Shown in pieces: positions 30,821 to 43,095 of a stretch of 46,253 nucleotides of DNA. Made by a program: the position numbers and the translations under genes. The stretch comes from Nonomuraea longispora (GTDB lineage: Bacteria; Actinomycetota; Actinomycetes; Streptosporangiales; Streptosporangiaceae): NCBI RefSeq assembly GCF_004348345.1, contig NZ_SMJZ01000050.1, positions 1 through 46,253 on the forward strand, read 5' to 3'. The notes under the pieces were generated by a model, which saw only the letters and a list, made by a program, of their open reading frames with translations, was not told where the DNA came from and did no database searches. Within the stretch, counting starts at the first letter, position 1; each line of letters starts with the position of its first letter.

Positions 30821-31941
30821 AACGGTTACTCACCGCACTGCTGCTGGTCGCCGCGGCGGTGCAGCCCGTCGTCCAGCCCGCCGTCCAGCCCGCGCACGCC
30901 GGTACGTCCAGGGCGGCGCTGCAGATCAGGGGCGCCGACGTCTCCAGCCTGGCGAAGTCGGAGGCGCTCGGCGGCGTCTACCGCGACGCCCGCGGCCGCA
31001 CCGGCGACGCGCTGCGCATCCTGTCGCGGGCCGGCCTCAACCACGTCAGGCTCAAGGTCTGGGTGGACCCGGCCGACGGCTACAACACCAAGACGCAGGT
31101 GCTGGGCCTGGCCAGGCGGGCCAAGGCCCAGGGCATGAAGCTCCTCATCGACTTCCACTACTCCGACACGTGGGCCGACCCGGGCAAGCAGTACAAACCC
31201 GCCGCCTGGGAGTCGCTGCCGTTCGACCGGCTCAGGCAGGCCGTGTACGACCACACGTACGATGTGCTCGACGCGCTGCGCCGCCAGGGCACCACGGCCG
31301 ACATGGTGCAGGTCGGCAACGAGATCAACGGCGGCCTGCTCTGGCCCGACGGCTCCACCTCGGCCTGGCCGAACACGGCGGCGCTGCTGAACGCCGGCTA
31401 CGACGCGGTCAAGCGGGTGTCGGGTTCGACCAAGGTCGTGCTGCACCTGGCCGACGGCGGCGACAACGGCCTCTACCGGTGGTGGTTCGACAACGCTAAC
31501 GCGAACGGCGTGCGCCACGACGTGATCGGGATGTCGTACTACGCCTACTGGCACGGCACGCTGGAGACGTTCAGGGCCAACATCAACGACGTGGCCGCCA
31601 GGTACGGCAAGCCGGTGGTCGTGGTGGAGACCGCGTACCCGTTCACGACGGCCGACGACGACGGCTGGGCCAACATCATCACGGCCACCGAGCCGTACCC
31701 CGGCTACCGGGCGAGCCCGGAGGGGCAGGCGGCGATGCTGACGAGCGTGGCCGAAATCGTCCGCCGGGTGCCGGGCGGCCTGGGCCTCGGCCTGTTCACG
31801 TGGGAGGCCACGTGGACCGGCGTGCGCGGCAACGGCTGGGATCCGGCCGACCCGTCGTCGGGCAACGCCTGGGAGAACCAGGCGCTGTTCGGCTATGACG
31901 ACCGGGCGCTGCCCGCGATGGAGGCGCTCGGCCGCCTCTGA
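30817..31941 (+). CDS. Secreted GH53 endo-beta-1,4-galactanase
   Basis: 374 aa from ATG with AGGGAG 5 nt upstream. A Sec signal peptide (KRLLTALLLVAAAV) is followed by a QPVVQPAVQPAHA repeat and likely cleavage after AHA (~28). GH53 motifs: RGADVSSL, acid/base E169 in VQVGNEINGG, nucleophile E271 in VVVVETAYPF, and KLLIDFHYSDTWADPGKQ. The enzyme cuts galactan side chains of pectin outside the cell; its products would be imported by the divergent ABC system and finished by GH42. No carbohydrate-binding module is fused. Confidence 0.93.
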   Translation: MKRLLTALLLVAAAVQPVVQPAVQPAHAGTSRAALQIRGADVSSLAKSEALGGVYRDARGRTGDALRILSRAGLNHVRLKVWVDPADGYNTKTQVLGLARRAKAQGMKLLIDFHYSDTWADPGKQYKPAAWESLPFDRLRQAVYDHTYDVLDALRRQGTTADMVQVGNEINGGLLWPDGSTSAWPNTAALLNAGYDAVKRVSGSTKVVLHLADGGDNGLYRWWFDNANANGVRHDVIGMSYYAYWHGTLETFRANINDVAARYGKPVVVVETAYPFTTADDDGWANIITATEPYPGYRASPEGQAAMLTSVAEIVRRVPGGLGLGLFTWEATWTGVRGNGWDPADPSSGNAWENQALFGYDDRALPAMEALGRL

Positions 31942-31946
31942 GCGCG

Positions 31947-31967
31947 GAGCCCGGCCGAGTCCGGCTC
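31947..31967 (+). terminator. Hairpin after GH53
   Basis: GAGCCCGG (31947-31954) pairs with CCGGCTC (31961-31967) with one bulged C and a 6-nt loop, 5 bp after the GH53 stop. No U-tract. Confidence 0.35.
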
Positions 31968-31999
31968 ACGGGGTCCTGTGGATCACGCGGCGGGGTTGA

Positions 32000-32005
32000 C
32001 ATGAT
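32000..32005 (+). promoter_or_regulatory. Candidate leaderless -10 for the nitroreductase gene
   Basis: CATGAT (5 of 6 to TATGAT) ends 6 nt before GTG 32012, and no ribosome site is visible, suggesting a leaderless mRNA. Confidence 0.4.
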
Positions 32006-32011
32006 GGCCGT

Positions 32012-32659
32012 GTGACGATCATTCCGCTGAGCCCCGACGAACTGCTCACCACCACCCGAAGCGTGCGCAAGCGCCTCGATCTGACCCGTCCCGTGCCTGC
32101 GGAGCTGGTGCGCGAGTGCCTGGAGGTCGCGCTTCAGGCGCCCAGCGGCAGCAACCGGCAGGGCTGGCACTGGGTGGTGGTGAGCGATCCTGAGCTGCGC
32201 AAGGCGATCGGCGGTTACTACCGGCGCTCGTTCGGCGCGTACCGGGCCTCGGGCGGCTCGGCCGGGTCGTTGTTCGAGGACGATCCGGCGCGGGCCGCCA
32301 CCCAGCGGCGGGTCTCCGAGAGCGCCGGCTACCTGAGCGAGCGCATGGGCGACGTGCCGGTCCTGGTGCTCGGGTGCATCCAGACGCCCGGCGGGCTGCC
32401 CGAGGGCAACCAGGCCGGGCTCTGGGGTTCGCTGCTGCCCGCCGCGTGGAGCTATATGCTGGCCGCCCGCGCCCGGGGCCTCGGCACCGCCTGGACGTCC
32501 CTGCACCTGGCGTACGAGAGCGAGATCGCCGAGTTGCTCGGCATCCCCGCCGACGTCCGCCAGGGCGTGCTCATCCCCACCGCCTACTACACCGGTGAGA
32601 CGTTCAGGCCCGCCCATCGGCAGCCGCTCGACGAGGTGCTCCACCTCGATCGCTGGTAA
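32012..32659 (+). CDS. Nitroreductase-family FMN oxidoreductase
   Basis: 215 aa from GTG. The nitroreductase fold is shown by TTRSVRKRLDLTRPVPAELV (FMN-contacting RSVR), ALQAPSGSNRQGWHWVVVSD (residues ~44-63) and the C-terminal AWSYMLAARARGLGTAWTSL. These flavoproteins use NAD(P)H to reduce nitro groups, quinones or enones; the physiological substrate is not evident. It is 47 bp upstream of the MetE-like gene on the same strand and may share its transcript. Confidence 0.85.
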   Translation: MTIIPLSPDELLTTTRSVRKRLDLTRPVPAELVRECLEVALQAPSGSNRQGWHWVVVSDPELRKAIGGYYRRSFGAYRASGGSAGSLFEDDPARAATQRRVSESAGYLSERMGDVPVLVLGCIQTPGGLPEGNQAGLWGSLLPAAWSYMLAARARGLGTAWTSLHLAYESEIAELLGIPADVRQGVLIPTAYYTGETFRPAHRQPLDEVLHLDRW

Positions 32660-32675
32660 GCCGCAGTCGTAGCAC

Positions 32676-32695
32676 CACCTATGTGCACCTATGTG
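32676..32695 (+). repeat. Tandem 10-bp repeat CACCTATGTG
   Basis: Two perfect adjacent copies immediately upstream of the ribosome site of the MetE-like gene. The first copy contains the ATG of a nine-codon frame that overlaps the GTG start. Confidence 0.75.
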
Positions 32696-32710
32696 AAGGA
32701 GAGCCCGTGA
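32681..32710 (+). other. Possible nine-codon leader ORF overlapping metE-like start
   Basis: ATG 32681 opens Met-Cys-Thr-Tyr-Val-Lys-Glu-Ser-Pro, with its TGA (32708-32710) sharing bases with the GTG start at 32707. It includes one cysteine. Termination at the start codon would allow translational coupling; it could equally be chance. Confidence 0.3.
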
Positions 32711-33747
32711 TCCCCCTGCCCACGTTGCCGACGTCCCTGGTCGGAAGCTACGCCCAGCCCGAATGGCTGATCGACCGCGCCCGGCTGGCCGAGCGGTTCC
32801 CCCCGCGGGTGCGGGCCAGGGAGCTGTGGCGCGTCGCGCCCGAGCTGCTCGCCCAGGCCCAGGACGACGCCACAGAGCTGGCCATCAGGGCGCAGGAGCG
32901 CGCCGGGCTGGACATCGTCACCGACGGCGAGATCCGGCGCGAGAGCTACTCCAACCACTTCGCCACGGCCCTCGACGGCATCGACATCGACAATCCCGGC
33001 ACGGCGCTCGACCGCAGCGGGCATCCCAACCCGGTGCCGCGCATCGTCGGCCCGATCCGCCGCACCCGCCCGATCGAGGTGGAGGACCTTCGGTTCCTGC
33101 GCGCCCACACCGCCCGCACGATCAAGATGACGGTGCCGGGCCCGTTCACGATGAGCCAGCAGGCCCAGAACGAGCACTATCCCGACGCCGAGGCGGCCGC
33201 GATGGACTACGCGGCGGCCGTCAACGCCGAGATCCGCGACCTGTTCGCGGCAGGCGCGGACATCGTCCAGATCGACGAGCCGTACATGCAGGCCAGGCCC
33301 GACCAGGCGCGCGCCTACGGGCTGGCCGCGCTGAACGCCGCGCTCGACGGCGTCACCGGCACGACCGCGGTGCACATCTGCTTCGGGTACGCGGCGATCA
33401 TCCATGAGCGGCCCGAGGCGTACTCGTTCCTGCCCGAGCTGGCCGGCTGCCCGGTCGAGCAGGTGTCGATAGAGACCGCCCAGTCCGGTCTCGACCTGGG
33501 GGTGCTGTCCGATCTGAAGGACAAGACCGTCATCCTCGGGGTGATCGATCTGTCCACGTCCGACGTCGAGCCGGTCGAGGTGGTGGCGGATCGGGTGTGC
33601 AAGGCGTTCGACCGGGTGCCGCCCGAGCGCGTCGTCATCGCCACGGACTGCGGGATGAAATATCTGCCCAGGGAGTCGGCGGAGGGCAAGATGCGCGCCA
33701 TGGCGGGCGCGGCCCTCCTGCTGCGGGAAGAGCTCGGCCGATCATGA
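32707..33747 (+). CDS. Cobalamin-independent methionine synthase-like protein (MetE C-domain type)
   Basis: 346 aa from GTG with AAGGAG 6 nt upstream. This is the single-barrel form (like archaeal MetE-type proteins), half the length of full MetE. Zinc ligands are conserved: H223 and C225 in VHICFG, E256 in VSIETAQ and C315 in ATDCGMK. The opening LPTSLVGSYAQPEWL and the QIDEPYMQ segment are typical. Methyl donors for this single-domain class are uncertain: folate-like donors are used by full MetE, while short forms may use methylcobamide proteins or other donors. It may be co-transcribed with the nitroreductase. Confidence 0.85.
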   Translation: MIPLPTLPTSLVGSYAQPEWLIDRARLAERFPPRVRARELWRVAPELLAQAQDDATELAIRAQERAGLDIVTDGEIRRESYSNHFATALDGIDIDNPGTALDRSGHPNPVPRIVGPIRRTRPIEVEDLRFLRAHTARTIKMTVPGPFTMSQQAQNEHYPDAEAAAMDYAAAVNAEIRDLFAAGADIVQIDEPYMQARPDQARAYGLAALNAALDGVTGTTAVHICFGYAAIIHERPEAYSFLPELAGCPVEQVSIETAQSGLDLGVLSDLKDKTVILGVIDLSTSDVEPVEVVADRVCKAFDRVPPERVVIATDCGMKYLPRESAEGKMRAMAGAALLLREELGRS

Positions 33748-33753
33748 CCGCGC

Positions 33754-33771
33754 CGGCGCGTGAGGGCGCCG
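33754..33771 (+). terminator. Small hairpin after the MetE-like gene
   Basis: CGGCGC (33754-33759) with GCGCCG (33766-33771), 6-nt loop. The remainder of the 285-bp gap to 34032 shows no convincing gene. Confidence 0.3.
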
Positions 33772-33989
33772 CTCCTTCACCATGATCGTATGCAGCACGC
33801 CGGGGGCTGCGCGCCCGTGCGGCGGCGGTGGACGTGGACGCCTGGGCGGGACCTGAGGGGGAGGCGGACGGCGTGGTCGTGCGTCCGTGCGCTACACCTC
33901 GCTCGGCGGGGTCCGCCTCGGCGGCTGGCCGCCTCCCAGAGGGCGGTCCTTTGGTCATGAAATGTCCGCATATATGAGGATGTCGATCT

Positions 33990-33995
33990 AGGATC
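33990..33995 (+). promoter_or_regulatory. -10 box of methyltransferase copy 2
   Basis: TAGGAT about 38 nt before the GTG start, in a locally AT-rich stretch (33961-34000). No good -35. Confidence 0.4.
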
Positions 33996-34032
33996 ATGGG
34001 CCTAGCACCCATGACCATCCGAGGAGCCGGCC

Positions 34033-38566
<4,534 letters not shown>

Positions 38567-38639
38567 CGTGGCGCGCTGCCACGCCGGCGGGGACCGGCGC
38601 GGGCAGCGCCCTCCTTTCACATCAGTGGGGTGGGGGGTG

Positions 38640-40646
38640 CTACGCGCCAGGGCGCAGCGCGACGACGTCGCGGGGCGCCAGCGTGACCTGGCCGTCCGCG
38701 ACGGCTCCGGTCAGCAGGTCCCGCGCCGGCTCGGGAAGGGGCACGGCGGCCGTCTCGGCGCCGTGGTTGAGCAGGAACAGCACGTCGCCGCGGCGCACCG
38801 CCTCGACGCCGGGAGGAAGCCGCGGCAGCGCGCCGGCCACGCCGGCGTCGACCAGCGCACGCTCGGCGATCTCGCCGAGCGCGGCGGCCTCGGGCATGGT
38901 CGCGACGTACCAGGCGACGCCGTCGCCGGCGCGGTGACGCAGCACGGCGGGGTGGCCGGCCAGGTCGCCGTCGGCGAACTCCGCCACCGCCTCGGCGCCC
39001 TCCGCCGCCACCAGCTCCGTCCAGGTGCGCGCGGTGAAGGCGGCGCCGCCGGCCCACCGGCAGCGCACGGGCTCGTCGTCGGGCGCGGGCAGCCACTCCT
39101 CGCCGGACGCGCCCAGCACCTCGCGCAGCGGCGCGGGGAACCGCCCGGTACGCACGTGTGACCGCTCGTCCACCACCCCGGAGAACGGCCCGACCACCAG
39201 CACGCCTCCGCCGCGCGCGTACGCGGTCAGCGCCGCCGCGTCCCGGTCGCCGACCAGGAACAGGTTCGGCGCCACCACCAGCGCGTAGCCGGACAGGTCC
39301 GCCGACGGCGGCACCACGTCCACGCTCACGCCGCGCTCCCACAGCGGCAGGTAGTAGCTCAGCAGCTGGTCCGTCGCGTTGATCCGGTCACTGGGTCGGC
39401 CCCGTTCCTCCAGCGCCCACCAGCTCGCCCAGTCGAACACCATCGCCACCCGCGCGGGCACCGGCGTGCCCGCCACGCGGGCCAGCCCGCGCAGCTCCCG
39501 GCCGTGGGCGCGGACCGCGGCGTGCAGCCGCGTGTCCGGCCCGGCGTGCGGCACCATCGCGGCGTGGAAACGTTCGGCGCCGAACCGGGAGGCCCGCCAC
39601 TGGAAGTAGCAGAGCCCGTCCGCGCCGCGGGCCAGCGCCTGCAGCGACTCCAGCCGGAACTGGCCGGGCGGTTTGGGCAGGTTGTGCGGGCGCCAGTTGA
39701 CGGCGCTCGTGGCCTGCTCCATCAGCAGCCACGGCCGGCCTCCCGCGAGCCCGCGCATCAGGTCGTGGGTGAGCGCCGTGCGCGCCGGGGCCAGCGGGTC
39801 GCCCGGCTCGGGATACCAGTCGTTGGAGACGATGTCCTCCTCGGCCGCCCACGACCAGTAGTCGACCGGCTTGAACAGCCCCATGAAGTTCGTCGTGACC
39901 GGCGTACCGGGGGTGTGCTCCCGCAGGACGTCGCGTTCGGCCCGGTAGTGCTCCAGCAGCGCGTCGGAGCAGAACCGCCGCCAGTCGAGGCGCTGCGACG
40001 GGTTGACGGTGTACGGGGCCCGCCGCGGGGGGACGATCTCGGCCCAGTCGCCGTAGCGCTGGCTCCAGAACGTGGTGCCCCACGCGTCGTTGAGCGTCTC
40101 CAGGTCGCCGTGGCGCCCGCGCAGCCAGGCCCGGAACGCGGCCGCCGACTCGTCGCAGTGGCACACCTGTCCGTACTCGTTGCCCACGTGCCACAGGGCA
40201 AGCGCCGGGTGGCCCGCGTACCGGGAGGCCAGGGCGGAGACGATCGACAGGGCACGCTCGCGGTAGACGGGGGAGGAGGGGCAGAACTGGTTGCGCGCGC
40301 CGTACCAGAGCCGGTGCCCCGACTCGTCGACGGGGAGCGTCTGCGGCCAGCGGTGGCCCAGCCACGGCGGCGGTGACGCGGTGGGGGTGGCGAGGTCCAC
40401 CGCGACGCCGTTCTCGTGCATCAGGTCGAGCACCCGGTCGAGCCAGGCGAAGTCCCGTATGTCCGGTTCGGGCTCGAGCCTGGCCCAGCTGAACACGCCG
40501 ACGGTGACCAGGTTGACCCCGGCGGCGCGCATCAGCTCGGCGTCCTGCGGCCACACCTCCTCCGGCCACTGCTCCGGGTTGTAGTCGCCGCCGAACAGCA
40601 GCCCGCGGCCCGCGGTGAGCGTGTGCATGCCCGGCCGTGCGGTCAT
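38640..40646 (-). CDS. GH42 beta-galactosidase (xyloglucan-type operon)
   Basis: 668 aa from ATG with GAGGAGG 5 nt upstream. GLLFGGDYNPEQWPEEVW, acid/base E157 in WHVGNEYG, nucleophile E310 in WLLMEQATSAVNW, and cysteines C122 and the CHC pair (162-164) for the GH42 zinc site. Cytoplasmic, with no signal peptide. Compared with the GH42 at 28817, the barrel core is alike but loops differ, for example VPPRRAPYTVNPS. In this operon it would remove galactose from xyloglucan side chains, although GH35 or GH2 enzymes more often do this; other beta-galactosides are possible. Overlaps LacI-3 by ATGA. Confidence 0.92.
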   Translation of the reverse strand: MTARPGMHTLTAGRGLLFGGDYNPEQWPEEVWPQDAELMRAAGVNLVTVGVFSWARLEPEPDIRDFAWLDRVLDLMHENGVAVDLATPTASPPPWLGHRWPQTLPVDESGHRLWYGARNQFCPSSPVYRERALSIVSALASRYAGHPALALWHVGNEYGQVCHCDESAAAFRAWLRGRHGDLETLNDAWGTTFWSQRYGDWAEIVPPRRAPYTVNPSQRLDWRRFCSDALLEHYRAERDVLREHTPGTPVTTNFMGLFKPVDYWSWAAEEDIVSNDWYPEPGDPLAPARTALTHDLMRGLAGGRPWLLMEQATSAVNWRPHNLPKPPGQFRLESLQALARGADGLCYFQWRASRFGAERFHAAMVPHAGPDTRLHAAVRAHGRELRGLARVAGTPVPARVAMVFDWASWWALEERGRPSDRINATDQLLSYYLPLWERGVSVDVVPPSADLSGYALVVAPNLFLVGDRDAAALTAYARGGGVLVVGPFSGVVDERSHVRTGRFPAPLREVLGASGEEWLPAPDDEPVRCRWAGGAAFTARTWTELVAAEGAEAVAEFADGDLAGHPAVLRHRAGDGVAWYVATMPEAAALGEIAERALVDAGVAGALPRLPPGVEAVRRGDVLFLLNHGAETAAVPLPEPARDLLTGAVADGQVTLAPRDVVALRPGA

Positions 40647-41680
40647 GCCGGCCTCCTCTCACGCGGCTTCGGTGGGGGCGCCGCGCTGCTGTCGCCGGCG
40701 ACCAGCCGGCAGGGAACAAGCCGCTGCTGGGGCGGCCCGTCGCCGCTCAGCCGGTCGACGAGCATGCGCGCGCCGAGCCTGCCGAGCTCGGTGCCGGGCG
40801 GCTCCAGCGTCGTCAGCCGGGGATGGAACATCTCCGCGACCCTGGCCGACGACAACACCAGCATCAGCGTCAGGTCGTCGGGGATCCGCCATCCGCGCGC
40901 CGCCACGGCCGCGATCACCCCGACCGCCGCGTGGTCGTCCATCACGGCCAGCGCGGTCACGTCGGGATGCGCGTCCATGAGCCGCTCGAACGCCTCCCGG
41001 CCCTCCTCCGCCGACCCGGGACGGTGGCCGTCCACGTAACCGATCCCGGCGGCCCGCGCGGCGGCGGCGAACTCCTCGCCCGCGCGGATCGCGGGGCCGT
41101 AGCCGTCGCCGTACGCGCCGGCGGAGAGGTTGAAGAGGGCCAGGCTGCGATGGCCGAGCGAGGCGACGTGCGCCACGGCGTCCCCGGCCGTGGCCGCGAA
41201 GTCGATGTCGGCGTAGTCGATCGAGCCGGGGTCGCGGGTGCGTCCTATCATGCTGAACGGCACGCCCGCCGCTGCCAGGAAGGCCGCGCGCTCGTCGTCG
41301 AGGCCGACCTCCATGAGCAGCACCCCGTCCACCAGCCCCAGGCCGGTGAGGTGGCGCAGCTCCTCGATCGGGTCGGCGTTCTCGGGGGAGAGCAGCAGGT
41401 GGTGGCCCAGCTCGCGGGCGGCCTCGGCGGCCCCGGTGGCGAACTGCATCTCCGTCAGGCCGAAGCCGCTGCGCGGCGCCGGGTAGAGCAGGGCGAGGAT
41501 GCGGGTGCGCTTGCTCTGCAGGCCCCTGGCCAGCAGGTTGGGGCGGTAGCCGAGCTCGGCCGCCGCCTGTTCGATGCGGCGTTTGGTGCCGGCCGCGACC
41601 GGCCGGGTGCCGTTGAGCGCGGCGGACACGGTGCTGACCGCGACCTGTGCGCGCTCGGCCACATCACGTAATGACGACAT
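40643..41680 (-). CDS. LacI-family repressor of the GH42-GH31-GH1 operon (LacI-3)
   Basis: 345 aa from ATG with GGGAG upstream; a GTG 21 nt further 5' is less likely. HTH SSLRDVAERAQVAVSTVSAALN (residues ~2-23), hinge NLLARGL, then effector domain RILALLYPAPRSGFGLTEMQ. First gene of its operon, so probably autoregulated through CGAAACGTTTCG at 41731-41742. The sensor domain lacks the GYDD segment common in the family (it has LMLVLSSARVAEMFHPRL), so the ligand pocket may be unusual. Confidence 0.88.
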   Translation of the reverse strand: MSSLRDVAERAQVAVSTVSAALNGTRPVAAGTKRRIEQAAAELGYRPNLLARGLQSKRTRILALLYPAPRSGFGLTEMQFATGAAEAARELGHHLLLSPENADPIEELRHLTGLGLVDGVLLMEVGLDDERAAFLAAAGVPFSMIGRTRDPGSIDYADIDFAATAGDAVAHVASLGHRSLALFNLSAGAYGDGYGPAIRAGEEFAAAARAAGIGYVDGHRPGSAEEGREAFERLMDAHPDVTALAVMDDHAAVGVIAAVAARGWRIPDDLTLMLVLSSARVAEMFHPRLTTLEPPGTELGRLGARMLVDRLSGDGPPQQRLVPCRLVAGDSSAAPPPKPRERRPA

Positions 41681-41730
41681 CCTGCTCCCGACCCTGGGCA
41701 CGCTCGGCCGGAGGGGGCCGATACGGTAGT

Positions 41731-41748
41731 CGAAACGTTTCGCACAAC
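41731..41748 (-). promoter_or_regulatory. Operator CGAAACGTTTCG and -35 of the LacI-3 operon
   Basis: Perfect 12-bp palindrome at 41731-41742, immediately downstream (minus strand) of TTGTGC (41748-41743), a fair -35. A plausible -10 (GTATCG) lies 17 nt after it, so the operator occupies the spacer. The start codon is about 50 nt further on. Confidence 0.7.
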
Positions 41749-41804
41749 CTAGAGTCCGTTTTGCGGGGATGTCAATGGCGTTGATTCGGACGTCCGGAAA
41801 GGCG

Positions 41805-41832
41805 GCCCCGGCCGCGTCCGTATGGCCGGGGC
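41805..41832 (-). terminator. Hairpin downstream of GH43
   Basis: GCCCCGGCC (41805-41813) pairs with GGCCGGGGC (41824-41832), 10-nt loop, 15 bp past the GH43 stop on the minus strand. It separates GH43 from the LacI-3 operon. Confidence 0.55.
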
Positions 41833-41846
41833 ACGCGCATGGGGCC

Positions 41847-42809
41847 TCAGCGAACGTATGGCCAGCCGTCGGCGTCCCAGCCGAGGAGGTTGACCCCGAG
41901 CTTGGGGGTGCCGTTGTCCGCGCCGTCGTAGTAGTGGTAGACGAGCAGGTCGCCGTCCACGTCCCGCATGACGCTCTGCCCGCCGGGGCCGACGATCCGG
42001 CCGTGCGTCTCCAGGACCGTCGTGCCCCCGCCGTTCAGCATGGACCGCCCCGAGCGGTCGGCGTACGGGCCGGTCGGGCTGGTGGAGCGGCCCACCTTGA
42101 TCTTGTACGTGCTGCTCGTGCCGGCGCAGCACTGGTCGTAGGAGGCGAACAGGTAGTAGTGGCCGCCGTGCCGGACGATGTGGGGCGCCTCGACGGCGTG
42201 GGGCGCGTCCGGGCGGGTGGCGAGGTGGTGGAGCGTGCCGTCGCCGGGCAGCCGCTTGCCCGTCGAGGGGTCCAGCCGGATCATCCGGATGCCGGTCCAG
42301 TGCGAGCCGAAGCTCAGCCACCACCGGCCGGAGGAGTCGACGAGCAGGTTCGGGTCGATGGCGTTGTGGTCGGAGCTCGTCGTGGTCGCGTAGACGACGC
42401 CCTGGTCGCTCCACGAGCCCGGCTGCCCGGTCGTGCTGGTGGCCAGCCCGATCGCGGAGTGGTTGGAGCCGAAGCCGGAAACCGCGTAGTAGAGCAGGTA
42501 GCGCCCGCCGTGCTGGGAGATGTCGGGCGCCCACGGGTCGTTGCCGGAGGAGTAGGTACGCCACCACGACGGCGGCGTCCGGAAGGCGGAGCCGGCGCGG
42601 GAGAAGGCGACGCGGTCGGCGGAGGTGCGCGCCTCCAGGTAGCCGTGGGTGGAGTAGAGCACATATCCGGTGGAGGTGCGGATCATCGTGGGGTCGTGGA
42701 CGACGACGTCTCCGGTGACGTGGCCGGGGCCGGGGTAGGCGAAGGCCGTGCTCGCGAGAAGCGCGAGCGCGGCGGACGCGGTGCCGATGAGACGTGACAG
42801 GCGACGCAC
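41847..42809 (-). CDS. Secreted GH43 endo-alpha-1,5-L-arabinanase
   Basis: 320 aa from GTG with GGAGG 6 nt upstream. Sec signal peptide RRLSRLIGTASAALALLAST, likely cleaved after AFA (~24). The five-bladed propeller residues are visible: general base D39 in VVVHDPTMI, D152 in NAIDPNLL and acid E207 in HAVEAPHIV. SWWRTYSSGNDPWAPDISQH and GNDPWAP are typical of endo-arabinanases. It cleaves arabinan side chains of pectin outside the cell. No linked importer. It has a good promoter at 42901-42929 with a TGAAACTTTCA box just upstream. Confidence 0.9.
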   Translation of the reverse strand: MRRLSRLIGTASAALALLASTAFAYPGPGHVTGDVVVHDPTMIRTSTGYVLYSTHGYLEARTSADRVAFSRAGSAFRTPPSWWRTYSSGNDPWAPDISQHGGRYLLYYAVSGFGSNHSAIGLATSTTGQPGSWSDQGVVYATTTSSDHNAIDPNLLVDSSGRWWLSFGSHWTGIRMIRLDPSTGKRLPGDGTLHHLATRPDAPHAVEAPHIVRHGGHYYLFASYDQCCAGTSSTYKIKVGRSTSPTGPYADRSGRSMLNGGGTTVLETHGRIVGPGGQSVMRDVDGDLLVYHYYDGADNGTPKLGVNLLGWDADGWPYVR

Positions 42810-42900
42810 AGGGGTCCTCCTTCGGGGACGGGAGAGGGGTGGCGAGGGGGGCGGAGTGCCGCCGCTCGCCGTTCGCCTGCCTGACGCTGCGCCGGACGAC

Positions 42901-42948
42901 ATGTAAACCCGGCTTCTGACGGACGTCAACCGCCGGATGAAACTTTCA
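42901..42948 (-). promoter_or_regulatory. GH43 promoter with TGAAAGTTTCA box
   Basis: Minus strand: -35 TTGACG (42929-42924), 17-nt spacer, -10 TTACAT (42906-42901). The 11-bp odd palindrome at 42938-42948 (TGAAAGTTTCA on this strand) lies 8 bp upstream of the -35. GAAANTTTC boxes have been described upstream of actinomycete hemicellulase genes. Confidence 0.6.
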
Positions 42949-42987
42949 CGGCCGACCGGGCCCGCCGCACGCCGCCCGCTGCCGGGC

Positions 42988-43016
42988 TTGACAGGGGGCG
43001 TTGGCCGGGCTACGTT
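42988..43016 (+). promoter_or_regulatory. Plus-strand promoter-like sequence facing lacI-4
   Basis: TTGACA (42988-42993), 17-nt spacer, TACGTT (43011-43016). No plus-strand gene follows; a transcript would run antisense into lacI-4 across the palindrome at 43037. Chance cannot be excluded. Confidence 0.4.
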
Positions 43017-43036
43017 CAAGCCGCTTTCGTCCCCGA

Positions 43037-43050
43037 TGTTAGCGCTAACA
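43037..43050. promoter_or_regulatory. Perfect operator palindrome TGTTAGCGCTAACA
   Basis: 14-bp perfect palindrome with central GCGC, typical of LacI-family operators, 46 bp beyond the end of lacI-4 and 228 bp upstream of the GH43 start codon. Confidence 0.75.
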
Positions 43051-43095
43051 GTGCCTGCCGCGCTGCGCCACAGCCACCACCAGGGCACCGTCGCG

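Noticed and set aside
33760..33971. Short frames on both strands between the MetE-like gene and methyltransferase copy 2
   Set aside because: Arg-rich translations, mutually overlapping, no ribosome sites. The gap shows only a hairpin and a -10 box.
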